Shown: piece by piece, positions 1 through 6,333 of the stretch
Layout of the letters: each line of letters opens with the position of its first letter
Position numbering within the stretch: the first letter of the stretch is position 1
Assembly: GCA_947487325.1 (NCBI GenBank)
Contig: CANKWG010000110.1
Coordinates: forward strand, 1 to 7,524
Direction: 5' to 3'
DNA: 7,524 bases
From: Oxalobacteraceae bacterium
GTDB lineage: Bacteria; Pseudomonadota; Gammaproteobacteria; Burkholderiales; Burkholderiaceae_D
Translations under genes and position numbers: made by a program
Notes under the pieces: model-generated
Seen by the model: only the letters and a program-made list of their open reading frames with translations
What the model was told of the DNA's origin: nothing
Database searches by the model: none

Positions 1-895
1 AACGTACTGCGGCCTGTGAATTCGTCGCAGCTTGCGTGTAATACATCAGCGCAAAACGTCGTCCTCGCGCCGACAGGCGCTGCATCAGTTCCGACAACTG
101 CTCCGTCGCGACCAGAGCGAGTGGTGTGTTTGGCGCATAGTGCGCCTCCAGACTGCCGGATACACGTGGCGCTGCGCGATCCGGCATTGCCGGCATATCA
201 CCCAATACTTCAGCGATCTGCGCGGCACTGATGCGGCCGGGTCGCAGTAACACCGCGCCATGCGTCGGCAGTCGAGAGAGATCGATGATGGTGGATTCAA
301 TACCGACCTCGCTCTGCCCGCCATCGAGCACACAAGCGAGCGGACTGTTACTACTCACACCGGACGCACTGGGCGTACTGGGCGCACCAAACTCATCGAT
401 CACATGCTGCGCCATGGTCGGACTCACATGACCGAAACGATTGGCTGAGGGACCTGCGATACCACCCTGCCCATGTTTGAAGGCGGCGAGTAGTGCCTGC
501 GCTACCGGATGCGATGGACAACGCAAGCCTATCGAATCCTGTCCGCCTGCCACCAATGCAGGTACCTGTGGAGCACGCGGAAGAATCAGCGTCAGCGGAC
601 CCGGCCAGAAGGCATCGATCAGTTGCCGTGCCCGCAAAGGCACTTCACGCGCCCAGTGTTGAAGATCAGCGTTGCGAGCAACATGCACAATCAGTGGATG
701 ATCGGCCGGCCGACCTTTCGCTGCAAAAATCGCACGCACTGCATCGGGATTTTCTGCATCAGCGCCGAGTCCATACACGGTCTCGGTGGGAAATGCGACC
801 AGCTTGCCCTCTTCCAGCAACGCTGCAGCCGCACGTATGCGTTCTGAAATGTGTTCTGAATCAGGATGCAGATCAGAGTAAAGATCAGGATTCAT
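1..895 (-). CDS. sua5: Threonylcarbamoyl-AMP synthase, Sua5 type (C-terminus cut off by window edge)
   Basis: My translation of the minus strand from the ATG at 893-895 stays open to the left edge, giving about 298 residues; the 3' end is outside the window. The enzyme makes L-threonylcarbamoyladenylate from threonine, bicarbonate and ATP, the first step of t6A37 modification of ANN-decoding tRNAs, in the cytoplasm. The YrdC-fold domain is clear: PTETVYGLG (36-44), the KxR motif K60-G-R62 followed by PADHPL, FWPGPLTL (96-103), and GPSAN (148-152) followed by VSPT. After GIESTIIDL and LLRPG comes GSLEAHYAP (247-255), typical of the linker leading into the extra C-terminal Sua5 domain; this separates it from the short TsaC/YrdC form. 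The gene follows purK by 10 bases and is probably cotranscribed. No Shine-Dalgarno is visible before the ATG, so translation may depend on coupling, or the start may be slightly different. A Pro/Ser-rich stretch (171-186) seems longer than usual. Confidence 0.93.
   Translation of the reverse strand, partial: MNPDLYSDLHPDSEHISERIRAAAALLEEGKLVAFPTETVYGLGADAENPDAVRAIFAAKGRPADHPLIVHVARNADLQHWAREVPLRARQLIDAFWPGPLTLILPRAPQVPALVAGGQDSIGLRCPSHPVAQALLAAFKHGQGGIAGPSANRFGHVSPTMAQHVIDEFGAPSTPSASGVSSNSPLACVLDGGQSEVGIESTIIDLSRLPTHGAVLLRPGRISAAQIAEVLGDMPAMPDRAAPRVSGSLEAHYAPNTPLALVATEQLSELMQRLSARGRRFALMYYTQAATNSQAAVR
368..385 (-). repeat. In-frame 9-bp tandem duplication inside sua5
   Basis: On the plus strand ACTGGGCGT (368-376) is followed directly by ACTGGGCGC (377-385), two 9-base units differing at one base. 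The unit length keeps the frame and encodes part of the APSTPSAS stretch (about residues 171-178). This lies in the segment between the VSPT motif and the LDGG motif of the YrdC domain. It looks like a small slippage duplication in a tolerant loop. Confidence 0.6.
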
Positions 896-905
896 GAAAG
901 ACGAA

Positions 906-2108
906 TCAGATCGGCAGGCCAAGCAGCTTGCAGGCAGCTTGTAAACTCGCTTGCGCTTGCGCGAGTGTGGGCGCAACAAAACTTACATGACCCATTTTGC
1001 GTCCGGGGCGTGGATCATCCTTGCCATACAAATGCAAATTAGCGCCGGGCAGAGCTAGCAACTGATCCCATGCAGGTTCGAGTGCAGTGCTACTGCCATT
1101 GGAAAACCACAGATCCCCCAAGATATTGAGCATCACCACGGGCGAGTGTTGACGCGAATCACCCAAGGGTAGTCGTGCCATCGCACGCACTTGCTGCGCA
1201 AACTGACTGGTGATGCAGGCATCAATCGTGTAATGCCCACTGTTATGTGGCCGAGGTGCCATTTCATTCACCACCAGCGTGCCATCCTTTAGTACAAAAA
1301 ATTCAATGCAAAGTACGCCCACATAATTCAAGCGCCCGATGATTTCCAATGCCGCTGCTTGCGCGCGTGCCGCGCAATCTGCTGTCACATTCGGACCGGG
1401 CACGGTGGTGGTAAACAGAATGCCATCGCGATGCACGTTTTCTGCAATCGGATACACCACCGCCTCACCATCAGCGCCCCGCGCAGCAAGTACCGAAATC
1501 TCATACGCCAAGGGCAGCATCTTTTCCAACACGCAGACTACGCCATGCAGATTCTCGAACGCTGCTTTTGCTTCGCTATGCGAATTGACTCTGACCTGAC
1601 CCTTGCCGTCATAACCCAGACGCGCTGTTTTCAATATACCGGGGAAGAGCGACGCATCAATGCTATCGATATCAGCCAGAGAAGCAATCGCATGATGCGG
1701 TGCCGGCATGACGCCTGATTTTTGTGCACAATCAGTAAAGAATTTTTTTTCAATTAGTCGGTCCTGAGCCACCGACACACAATCCGCACTCGGCGCGACG
1801 AAGCTATGGCCCCCTAATGCAGCAAGACTTTGTGCAGGGACGTTTTCAAATTCCGTCGTCACCGCGACACACTGCTCGCCCAACTCGGCAAGCGCTGCGG
1901 CATCGGTATAGCTGGCGCACAGCAAATGATCGGCTGCATGACCGGCCGGGCAATCGCTCGCAGGTTCCAGCACGGCGACTTTGTAGCCCATCGCCTGTGC
2001 CGCATGCGCAAACATACGACCCAGCTGACCACCGCCCATCACACCCAGCCAGGTTGCAGGTGAAGCTTGCGGTTTGAAGGAAGTCGCAGAAGAAGTAACT
2101 TTGTTCAT
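906..2108 (-). CDS. purK: N5-carboxyaminoimidazole ribonucleotide synthase (PurK)
   Basis: PurK uses ATP and bicarbonate to carboxylate AIR to N5-CAIR in cytoplasmic de novo purine synthesis. The 400-residue product is an ATP-grasp enzyme. The N-terminal nucleotide-fold start GVMGGGQLGRM is at 22-32, TTEFENVP at 84-91, the ATP-grasp loop GYDGKGQ at 165-171, EKMLPL at 195-200, and the metal/ATP-binding NEMAPRPHNSGH at 281-292; the C-terminal domain ends near GRKMGHV (369-375). About 20 residues precede the Rossmann-like start compared with E. coli PurK; from memory Burkholderiales homologues share such a tail. The start codon overlaps the purE stop (ATGA, 2105-2108) and has no Shine-Dalgarno of its own, so translation is probably coupled to purE. 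Presence of PurK together with a class I PurE shows the bacterial two-step route to CAIR. Codons 120-122 contain a run of eight A (see findings). Confidence 0.97.
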   Translation of the reverse strand: MNKVTSSATSFKPQASPATWLGVMGGGQLGRMFAHAAQAMGYKVAVLEPASDCPAGHAADHLLCASYTDAAALAELGEQCVAVTTEFENVPAQSLAALGGHSFVAPSADCVSVAQDRLIEKKFFTDCAQKSGVMPAPHHAIASLADIDSIDASLFPGILKTARLGYDGKGQVRVNSHSEAKAAFENLHGVVCVLEKMLPLAYEISVLAARGADGEAVVYPIAENVHRDGILFTTTVPGPNVTADCAARAQAAALEIIGRLNYVGVLCIEFFVLKDGTLVVNEMAPRPHNSGHYTIDACITSQFAQQVRAMARLPLGDSRQHSPVVMLNILGDLWFSNGSSTALEPAWDQLLALPGANLHLYGKDDPRPGRKMGHVSFVAPTLAQAQASLQAACKLLGLPI

Positions 2109-2602
2109 TCAGGCAGTTTCATGGCCATGGCGGCCTCGGTTTGCTGCGCGCGGAAATGCAGCAGTTTTTCTGCAAGCGAGGCATCATCGGCTGCCAGCAT
2201 CGCAACGGCTGCAAGTGCCGCATTTGCCGCACCCGCTTCACCAATCGCAAAAGTCGCTACCGGTATGCCTTTGGGCATTTGCACAATGGAGAGCAGCGAA
2301 TCTTCACCGCGCAGATATTTGGAAGGCACCGGTACACCAAGCACAGGCACGATGGTTTGCGACGCGATCATGCCGGGCAAATGCGCCGCACCACCGGCAC
2401 CGGCGATGATGGCGCGCAGTCCGCGATCGCGTGCTGCCTTTGCATAGTCGAACATCTGGTCGGGCATACGGTGCGCGGACAGCACTTGGGCTTCATGCGC
2501 GACACCAAATTCTTTCAATATGGCCACCGCATGCTGCATCACATCCCAGTCGGATGAAGAACCCATCACCACACCCACCAGCGGCTTGTTTGCTGTGCTC
2601 AT
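2105..2602 (-). CDS. purE: N5-CAIR mutase, class I PurE
   Basis: PurE moves the carboxyl group of N5-CAIR to carbon 4 of the imidazole, giving CAIR, the substrate of PurC. The 165-residue product has the usual class I length. It shows the N-terminal phosphate-binding motif GSSSDW (14-19), SAHRMP (42-47) with the active-site His44, and GAGGAAHLPGM (68-78). The rest of the chain follows the normal pattern to the C-terminus (GVPVPSKYLRGEDSLLSIVQMP and onward). The ATG at 2600-2602 is supported by a good ribosome binding site and by lying one base after the purC stop. The stop overlaps the purK start by four bases. The class I assignment fits the neighbouring purK, because PurK-made N5-CAIR is its substrate. 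Confidence 0.98.
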   Translation of the reverse strand: MSTANKPLVGVVMGSSSDWDVMQHAVAILKEFGVAHEAQVLSAHRMPDQMFDYAKAARDRGLRAIIAGAGGAAHLPGMIASQTIVPVLGVPVPSKYLRGEDSLLSIVQMPKGIPVATFAIGEAGAANAALAAVAMLAADDASLAEKLLHFRAQQTEAAMAMKLPE

Positions 2603-2603
2603 A

Positions 2604-3500
2604 TCAATCCTTCAGGTGATGACCGGTGAGACGGTACAAAGCCTCACGGTACTTCGCACCGGTGTTTTCAATAACGTCCGCAGGCAGCGCTGGCGCTGGC
2701 GCTGTCTTGTTCCAGTCTTTCAGTGTCTCGAGATAATCACGCACAAATTGCTTGTCGAACGACGGCGGCGATCCTCCCGGCGCATACGAATCGGCTGGCC
2801 AGAAACGCGATGAATCTGCGGTGAGTACTTCATCCATCAGATGTAACACGCCATTTTCATCGAGACCAAATTCGAATTTTGTATCTGCAATGATGATGCC
2901 CCGCGTCGCTGCATAATCAGCCGCAGTCTGATAGAGCTGTATGCTGATCTCGCGCATATGTGCAGCCAGCACGGGGCCGATGCGCTTTTCCATCTCTTCA
3001 AAGCTGATGTTCTCGTCGTGCTCACCGATATCCGCCTTGGCCGCCGGCGTGAACAAGGGCTCGGGAAGTTTGGCAGCCATCTGCAGACCAGCGGGTAGCG
3101 GGATGCCGCACACGGCGCCGGTCGCCTGATAATCTTTCCAACCTGATCCGATCAAATAGCCGCGCACGACGGCCTCCACCAAAATAGGTTTCAGACGCTT
3201 GGCCACGACGGCGCGTCCGTGCACCTGCTCTGCCTCATCAGCAGACACCACCGATTCCGGTGCAATGCCTGTCAAATGATTGGGCACGACATGCGCGAGT
3301 TTGTCGAACCAGAAATCCGACATTTGATTCAGCACCCTGCCTTTGGCGGGAATGGGCTCATTCATCACCACATCGAATGCCGACAGACGATCGGATGTGA
3401 CGATCAAAATTTTGTCATCGCCGACAGCGTAGTTATCGCGGACTTTGCCACGACCTAGTAGCGGTAGTGAGGTGATGGTGGATTGGTAGAGACTGTTCAT
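2604..3500 (-). CDS. purC: Phosphoribosylaminoimidazole-succinocarboxamide synthase (PurC)
   Basis: PurC condenses CAIR with aspartate, using ATP, to form SAICAR in the cytoplasm. The 298-residue product is the long form, closer in length to yeast Ade1 than to the E. coli enzyme of about 237 residues. Visible motifs are LLGRGKVRDNY (14-24), the nucleotide-binding entry; TSDRLSAFDVV (35-45); ILVEAVVRGYLIGSGW (106-121), the first SAICAR synthetase signature region; GEHDENIS (159-166); IIADTKFEFG (203-212), the second signature; and MDEVLTADSSRFWP (222-235). In the last motif I expected LTPDSSR; here proline is replaced by alanine (A228), probably harmless. The ATG at 3498-3500 gives the full N-terminus, but the bases before it (A-rich, CCCAAAAATAAACA) hold no convincing Shine-Dalgarno. 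purC is the first gene after the repeat-bearing spacer, so it may have its own promoter, though I could not pick one out. Confidence 0.97.
   Translation of the reverse strand: MNSLYQSTITSLPLLGRGKVRDNYAVGDDKILIVTSDRLSAFDVVMNEPIPAKGRVLNQMSDFWFDKLAHVVPNHLTGIAPESVVSADEAEQVHGRAVVAKRLKPILVEAVVRGYLIGSGWKDYQATGAVCGIPLPAGLQMAAKLPEPLFTPAAKADIGEHDENISFEEMEKRIGPVLAAHMREISIQLYQTAADYAATRGIIIADTKFEFGLDENGVLHLMDEVLTADSSRFWPADSYAPGGSPPSFDKQFVRDYLETLKDWNKTAPAPALPADVIENTGAKYREALYRLTGHHLKD
2608..2612 (-). promoter_or_regulatory. Ribosome binding site of purE
   Basis: Read on the minus strand, AAGGA lies 5 bases before the purE ATG. It is inside the last codons of purC, so it ties purE initiation to the end of purC translation. 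Confidence 0.7.
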
Positions 3501-3581
3501 TGTTTATTTTTGGGTGGTGCTTTTAAGGCGTCTTATCAAGGCGCTCATGTTATTCACTAAAATTGGCGCTGCTTGTTCACA

Positions 3582-3619
3582 ACGAAAGACACTGGATCCC
3601 GGCTTTCGCCGGGATGACG
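3582..3619 (+). repeat. Left arm of the inverted pair, with internal hairpin
   Basis: This 38-base arm contains a perfect hairpin at 3596-3615: stem ATCCCGGC/GCCGGGAT with loop TTTC on the plus strand. In the minus-strand transcript, the sense of all genes here, the loop reads GAAA closed by C-G. That is a GNRA tetraloop and should be very stable. Confidence 0.88.
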
Positions 3620-3735
3620 TTCGGGGGGCTACTAACCTCACAAGTGTGACTTTAGAAGAACTGTCGACCACAGAAGCATGGCATTCGAAGCACCACTCGC
3701 CTCAGACATACGAGCATCGAAAAACTGCTAACCTC

Positions 3736-3764
3736 AAAACCGTCATCCCGGCGAAAGCCGGGAT
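3736..3764 (-). terminator. Possible weak intrinsic terminator after fba
   Basis: On the minus strand the 8-bp GC-rich hairpin of the right arm (3764 to 3745) is followed by GACGG and then only four T (3739-3736). The T run is short and displaced from the stem, so termination would at best be partial. No better terminator candidate is seen between fba and purC. Confidence 0.25.
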
Positions 3765-3778
3765 CCAGTGTCTTTCGT
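3741..3778 (-). repeat. Right arm of the inverted pair, with internal hairpin
   Basis: This is the exact reverse complement of the left arm. Its hairpin (3745-3764) has the same 8-bp stem. Here the plus strand carries the GAAA loop, and the minus-strand transcript carries UUUC. It is the first arm transcribed after fba. Confidence 0.88.
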
Positions 3779-3793
3779 AACGAACTGCAGCGA

Positions 3794-4858
3794 TCAGTTA
3801 ACCACCTGCGACAACTCGCCCTTCTTGTACTTCTCCGCCATTTTCTCCAGCGACAATGTCTTAATCTTCCCTGCCTGACCTTCGCAACCAAACGACAGAT
3901 AACGCGCCTTCACGATCTTCATCGCCGCTTCACGCGCCGGCTTCCGATAATCGCGCGGGTCGAATTTCGATGGATTCTCAAACAGGTAGCGACGCACCGC
4001 CGCAGTCATGGCCAGACGGATGTCGGTGTCAATATTGATCTTGCGAACACCATGACGAATACCTTCCTGAATTTCTTCGACTGGCACGCCGTAGGTTTCC
4101 TTCATGTCGCCACCAAATTCACGTATCTCGGCCAGCAATTCCTGCGGCACGCTCGACGAGCCATGCATGACCAGATGGGTGTTCGGAATACGTGCGTGAA
4201 TTTCCTTGATGCGATCAATCGCCAGAATATCGCCGGTGGGTTTGCGCGAAAACTTGTAAGCGCCGTGGCTTGTACCAATCGCAATGGCTAACGCATCGCA
4301 CTGGGTCTGACGTACAAAGTCAGCCGCCTGACTCGCATCAGTCAGCAATTGCTCACGGGTCATCGTGCCTTCAGCGCCATGACCATCTTCCTTGTCGCCC
4401 TTCATAGTTTCCAGCGAACCCAGCACGCCGAGTTCGGCCTCAACCGTCACACCGATCGCATGCGAAAAATCCACTACGCGGCGCGATACTTCCACGTTGT
4501 ATTCATAGCTAGCCACCGACTTGCCATCTTCTTCCAACGAGCCATCCATCATTACCGATGAAAAACCCGAACGTATCGCCGCCATGCACACCGCCGGCGA
4601 CTGACCGTGATCCTGATGCATAACGATAGGAATATGCGGATAGGCCTCCACCGCTGCAGAGATCAGATGACGCAAAAAAGCTTCACCTGCATATTTGCGC
4701 GCACCAGCCGAGGCTTGCATGATTACGGGTGCGCCAACTTCATCGGCCGCTGCCATGATCGCCGACACTTGTTCAAGATTGTTGACATTAAACGCTGGTA
4801 AACCATAAGCATTTTCTGCAGCATGGTCGAGCAGCTGGCGCATTGAAACGAGAGGCAT
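3794..4858 (-). CDS. fba: Fructose-1,6-bisphosphate aldolase, class II (Calvin-cycle subtype)
   Basis: This aldolase cleaves or forms fructose-1,6-bisphosphate from dihydroxyacetone phosphate and glyceraldehyde-3-phosphate, using a divalent metal (usually Zn2+), in glycolysis/gluconeogenesis. The 354 residues match the class IIB Calvin-cycle type rather than the E. coli FbaA type. Motifs in order: PAFNVNNLEQ (21-30); HIPIVMHQDHG (75-85), the first class II signature, with zinc ligand H84 and catalytic D83; VMMDGS (102-107); VEAELGVLGSLE (139-150), the second signature; GTSHGAYK (195-202) and VMHGSSS (230-236), carrying metal-site His198 and His232; and KINIDTD (273-279) for substrate phosphate. 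All expected residues are present. The ATG at 4856-4858 is supported by a well-placed ribosome binding site. The TGA stop lies almost against the inverted-repeat element downstream. The subtype name does not show that this organism fixes CO2. Confidence 0.97.
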   Translation of the reverse strand: MPLVSMRQLLDHAAENAYGLPAFNVNNLEQVSAIMAAADEVGAPVIMQASAGARKYAGEAFLRHLISAAVEAYPHIPIVMHQDHGQSPAVCMAAIRSGFSSVMMDGSLEEDGKSVASYEYNVEVSRRVVDFSHAIGVTVEAELGVLGSLETMKGDKEDGHGAEGTMTREQLLTDASQAADFVRQTQCDALAIAIGTSHGAYKFSRKPTGDILAIDRIKEIHARIPNTHLVMHGSSSVPQELLAEIREFGGDMKETYGVPVEEIQEGIRHGVRKINIDTDIRLAMTAAVRRYLFENPSKFDPRDYRKPAREAAMKIVKARYLSFGCEGQAGKIKTLSLEKMAEKYKKGELSQVVN

Positions 4859-4867
4859 GTTCAGAAT

Positions 4868-4871
4868 CTCC
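4868..4871 (-). promoter_or_regulatory. Ribosome binding site of fba
   Basis: Minus-strand GGAG (within CCGGAGA) lies 9 bases before the fba ATG, in the 24-base gap after the pyk stop. It is the clearest Shine-Dalgarno in the window and confirms the start. Confidence 0.75.
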
Positions 4872-4882
4872 GGAAATAAAAA

Positions 4883-6322
4883 CTATCGTTCACCAATCTT
4901 CGTGATTTTCAGGGCATTGGTACCACCGACCTGCCCCATGGGTTCGCCCCAGGTCACGACGATCATGTCATCTTTAGCGGCTAACTTTTTGGCAACCAGC
5001 AAGGTCTCCACATCAGCCAGTACTTTTTCGCGATCTGCGGAAGAAGTCTTCAGTTGCAACGTATGGACGTTGCGATAGAGCGCGAGCTTGCGCTGCGTAG
5101 CCAGACTCGGTGTCATCGCATAAATCGGCATACCGATATTGTGGCGACTCATCCACAAGGGTGTCGAGCCGGACTCGGTCAGCGCCACAATCGCGGCGGC
5201 CTGCAAGTGATACGCCGTAAACAAAGCACCATACGCAATCGATTGATCGATGCGAGTGAAGGTCACGTTCAGAAAATCTGCATCCAGTGACAAAAGCTCT
5301 GACTTCTCGGCCTCGGCACACACGGCCACCATGGTCTCCACGGTTTCTACCGGATATTTACCCGCCGCCGTTTCCGCCGAGGTCATCACGGCATCCGTGC
5401 CATCAAGCACCGCATTCGCGACGTCGGAGACTTCTGCACGCGTCGGTATTGCATTCTGAATCATCGATTCCATCATCTGCGTTGCAGTAATCACCAGTTT
5501 GTTACTGGCACGCGCCATGCGAATCATGCGTTTTTGCAGCGCAGGTACGGCAGCATTACCCACCTCCACTGCGAGATCACCGCGCGCGACCATGATGCCG
5601 TCAGAGGCATCGAGGATTTCCTGCAAGCGCGGAATCGCTTCGGCTCGCTCAATCTTCGCAATCATCTGCGGTTTACGGCCATACGACTCACCGGCAATAT
5701 TGGCCAACTGACGCGCCATCTCCATGTCAGTGGCATTTTTGGGAAACGACACCGCGACGAAATCAGCACCGAGACGCATCGCGGTCTTGATGTCTTCCAT
5801 GTCTTTCGCCGTCAGTGCAGGTGCGGACAAACCGCCGCCCTGACGGTTGATGCCTTTGTTATTGGACAGCTCGCCACCAATCTTCACGGTAGTATGGATT
5901 TCGCTACCCTTCACGTGGGTCACGACCAGCACAATCAAACCATCGTTGAGCAGCAGCACATCGTCGGGCTTGAGGTCATTCGGTAATTCTTTGTAGTCGA
6001 GACCAGCGCGATGTTGATCACCCATTTCGCACTGCGCATCCAGAATGAATTTTTCGCCTTTGACGAGCTCGATCTTGCCGTCTTTGAATTTGCCGACACG
6101 GATTTTCGGTCCCTGCAAATCTGCCATGATGGCAATCTCGCGACCGCAAGCAGCAGCGGCATCGCGCACCATCTGCGCCCGCGCGACATGATCTTCTGCG
6201 GTGCCATGCGAAAAATTGAGTCGCACCACATCCACACCCGCTTCGATCATGCGCTTGAGAATGTCTGGGGTGTTTGAAGCAGGACCGATAGTGGCAACGA
6301 TCTTGGTGGCACGAGTTTTCAT
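4883..6322 (-). CDS. pyk: Pyruvate kinase, probably K+-independent type
   Basis: Pyruvate kinase transfers phosphate from phosphoenolpyruvate to ADP, the last step of glycolysis. From the ATG at 6320-6322 the product is 479 residues, normal for a bacterial enzyme. The frame stays open further upstream to 6574, but that would overlap pgk by about 240 bases; the family N-terminus MKTRATKIVATIGPAS begins at this ATG. Key sites: RLNFSHG (34-40), DLQGPKIR (68-75), a B domain at roughly 70-170, IAKIERAEAI (221-230) with catalytic K223 and metal ligand E225, RGDL (247-250) with metal ligand D249, and ITATQMMESM (278-287) with T281. The C-terminal effector domain is complete and ends in KITKIGER. L69, Q70, K73 and V76 match the set linked to K+ independence. 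It starts 10 bases after the pgk stop and ends 24 bases before fba, so the three are probably one transcript. Confidence 0.97.
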   Translation of the reverse strand: MKTRATKIVATIGPASNTPDILKRMIEAGVDVVRLNFSHGTAEDHVARAQMVRDAAAACGREIAIMADLQGPKIRVGKFKDGKIELVKGEKFILDAQCEMGDQHRAGLDYKELPNDLKPDDVLLLNDGLIVLVVTHVKGSEIHTTVKIGGELSNNKGINRQGGGLSAPALTAKDMEDIKTAMRLGADFVAVSFPKNATDMEMARQLANIAGESYGRKPQMIAKIERAEAIPRLQEILDASDGIMVARGDLAVEVGNAAVPALQKRMIRMARASNKLVITATQMMESMIQNAIPTRAEVSDVANAVLDGTDAVMTSAETAAGKYPVETVETMVAVCAEAEKSELLSLDADFLNVTFTRIDQSIAYGALFTAYHLQAAAIVALTESGSTPLWMSRHNIGMPIYAMTPSLATQRKLALYRNVHTLQLKTSSADREKVLADVETLLVAKKLAAKDDMIVVTWGEPMGQVGGTNALKITKIGER

Positions 6323-6328
6323 CAGGGG

Positions 6329-6333
6329 CTCTT
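6329..6333 (-). promoter_or_regulatory. Probable ribosome binding site of pyk
   Basis: Minus-strand AAGAG lies 6 bases before the ATG at 6322 and touches the pgk stop codon. It is a modest match, but it favours this start over the longer open frame. Confidence 0.5.

Larger units (their letters stand above)
3582..3778. repeat. REP/BIME- or MITE-like element: paired 38-base inverted repeats
   Basis: Two arms, 3582-3619 and 3741-3778, are perfect inverted copies over 38 bases (ACGAAAGACACTGG... against its reverse complement) around a 121-base centre with no gene. The core resembles the GTCATCCCGGCGAAAGCCGGGATCC family of short repeats scattered through many proteobacterial genomes. Weaker inverted similarity continues outward: CGCTGC..GTTC at 3567-3578 matches the reverse complement of GAAC.GCAGCG at 3782-3792. 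This places the outer edge within two bases of the fba stop codon. Inside the arms, CTACTAACCTCA (3629-3640) and CTGCTAACCTCA (3725-3736) form a near-perfect direct repeat. No transposase is encoded, so any movement would be non-autonomous. I see no clear target-site duplication. It could instead be two separately acquired REP-like units. Confidence 0.85.
3501..3793. other. Intergenic spacer between fba and purC
   Basis: This 293-base stretch separates the glycolytic block from the purine block and is far longer than any other gap here. About two thirds of it is the paired inverted-repeat element (3582-3778). The 81 bases next to purC (3501-3581) should hold any purC promoter, but I see no convincing -35/-10 pair on the minus strand. 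TAACAT and TTGATA-like hexamers occur without well-spaced partners. The short open frames crossing it carry the 'LDPGFRRDD' peptide typical of translated repeats of this kind and are not genes. Confidence 0.8.

Noticed and set aside
181..196. CCGGCAT direct repeat in sua5
   Set aside because: It encodes the MPAMP residues of the protein and is explained by the coding sequence.
841..895. Short repeats (GTTCTGAA twice, ATCAGGA twice) at the sua5 start
   Set aside because: They fall inside the N-terminal codons and reflect repeated Asp/Ser/Glu codons (PDLYSDLHPDSEHISE). They are too short and irregular to call an operator.
231..897. Overlapping plus-strand frames at the left end
   Set aside because: They are antisense to the uninterrupted sua5 frame, which carries all YrdC-domain motifs from 895 down to the window edge.
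3501..3581. Promoter for purC
   Set aside because: Several AT-rich hexamers (TAACAT, TTGATA, TTAAAA on the minus strand) were examined, but none pairs with a reasonable partner at 16-18 bases. A promoter may exist but cannot be supported by eye.
3582..3778. CRISPR array
   Set aside because: There are only two copies, in inverted rather than direct orientation, and no regular spacers.
3514..3891. Small open frames across the fba-purC spacer on both strands
   Set aside because: Both contain the LDPGFRRDD peptide produced when this class of repeat is translated. They have no ribosome binding site and no recognisable fold.
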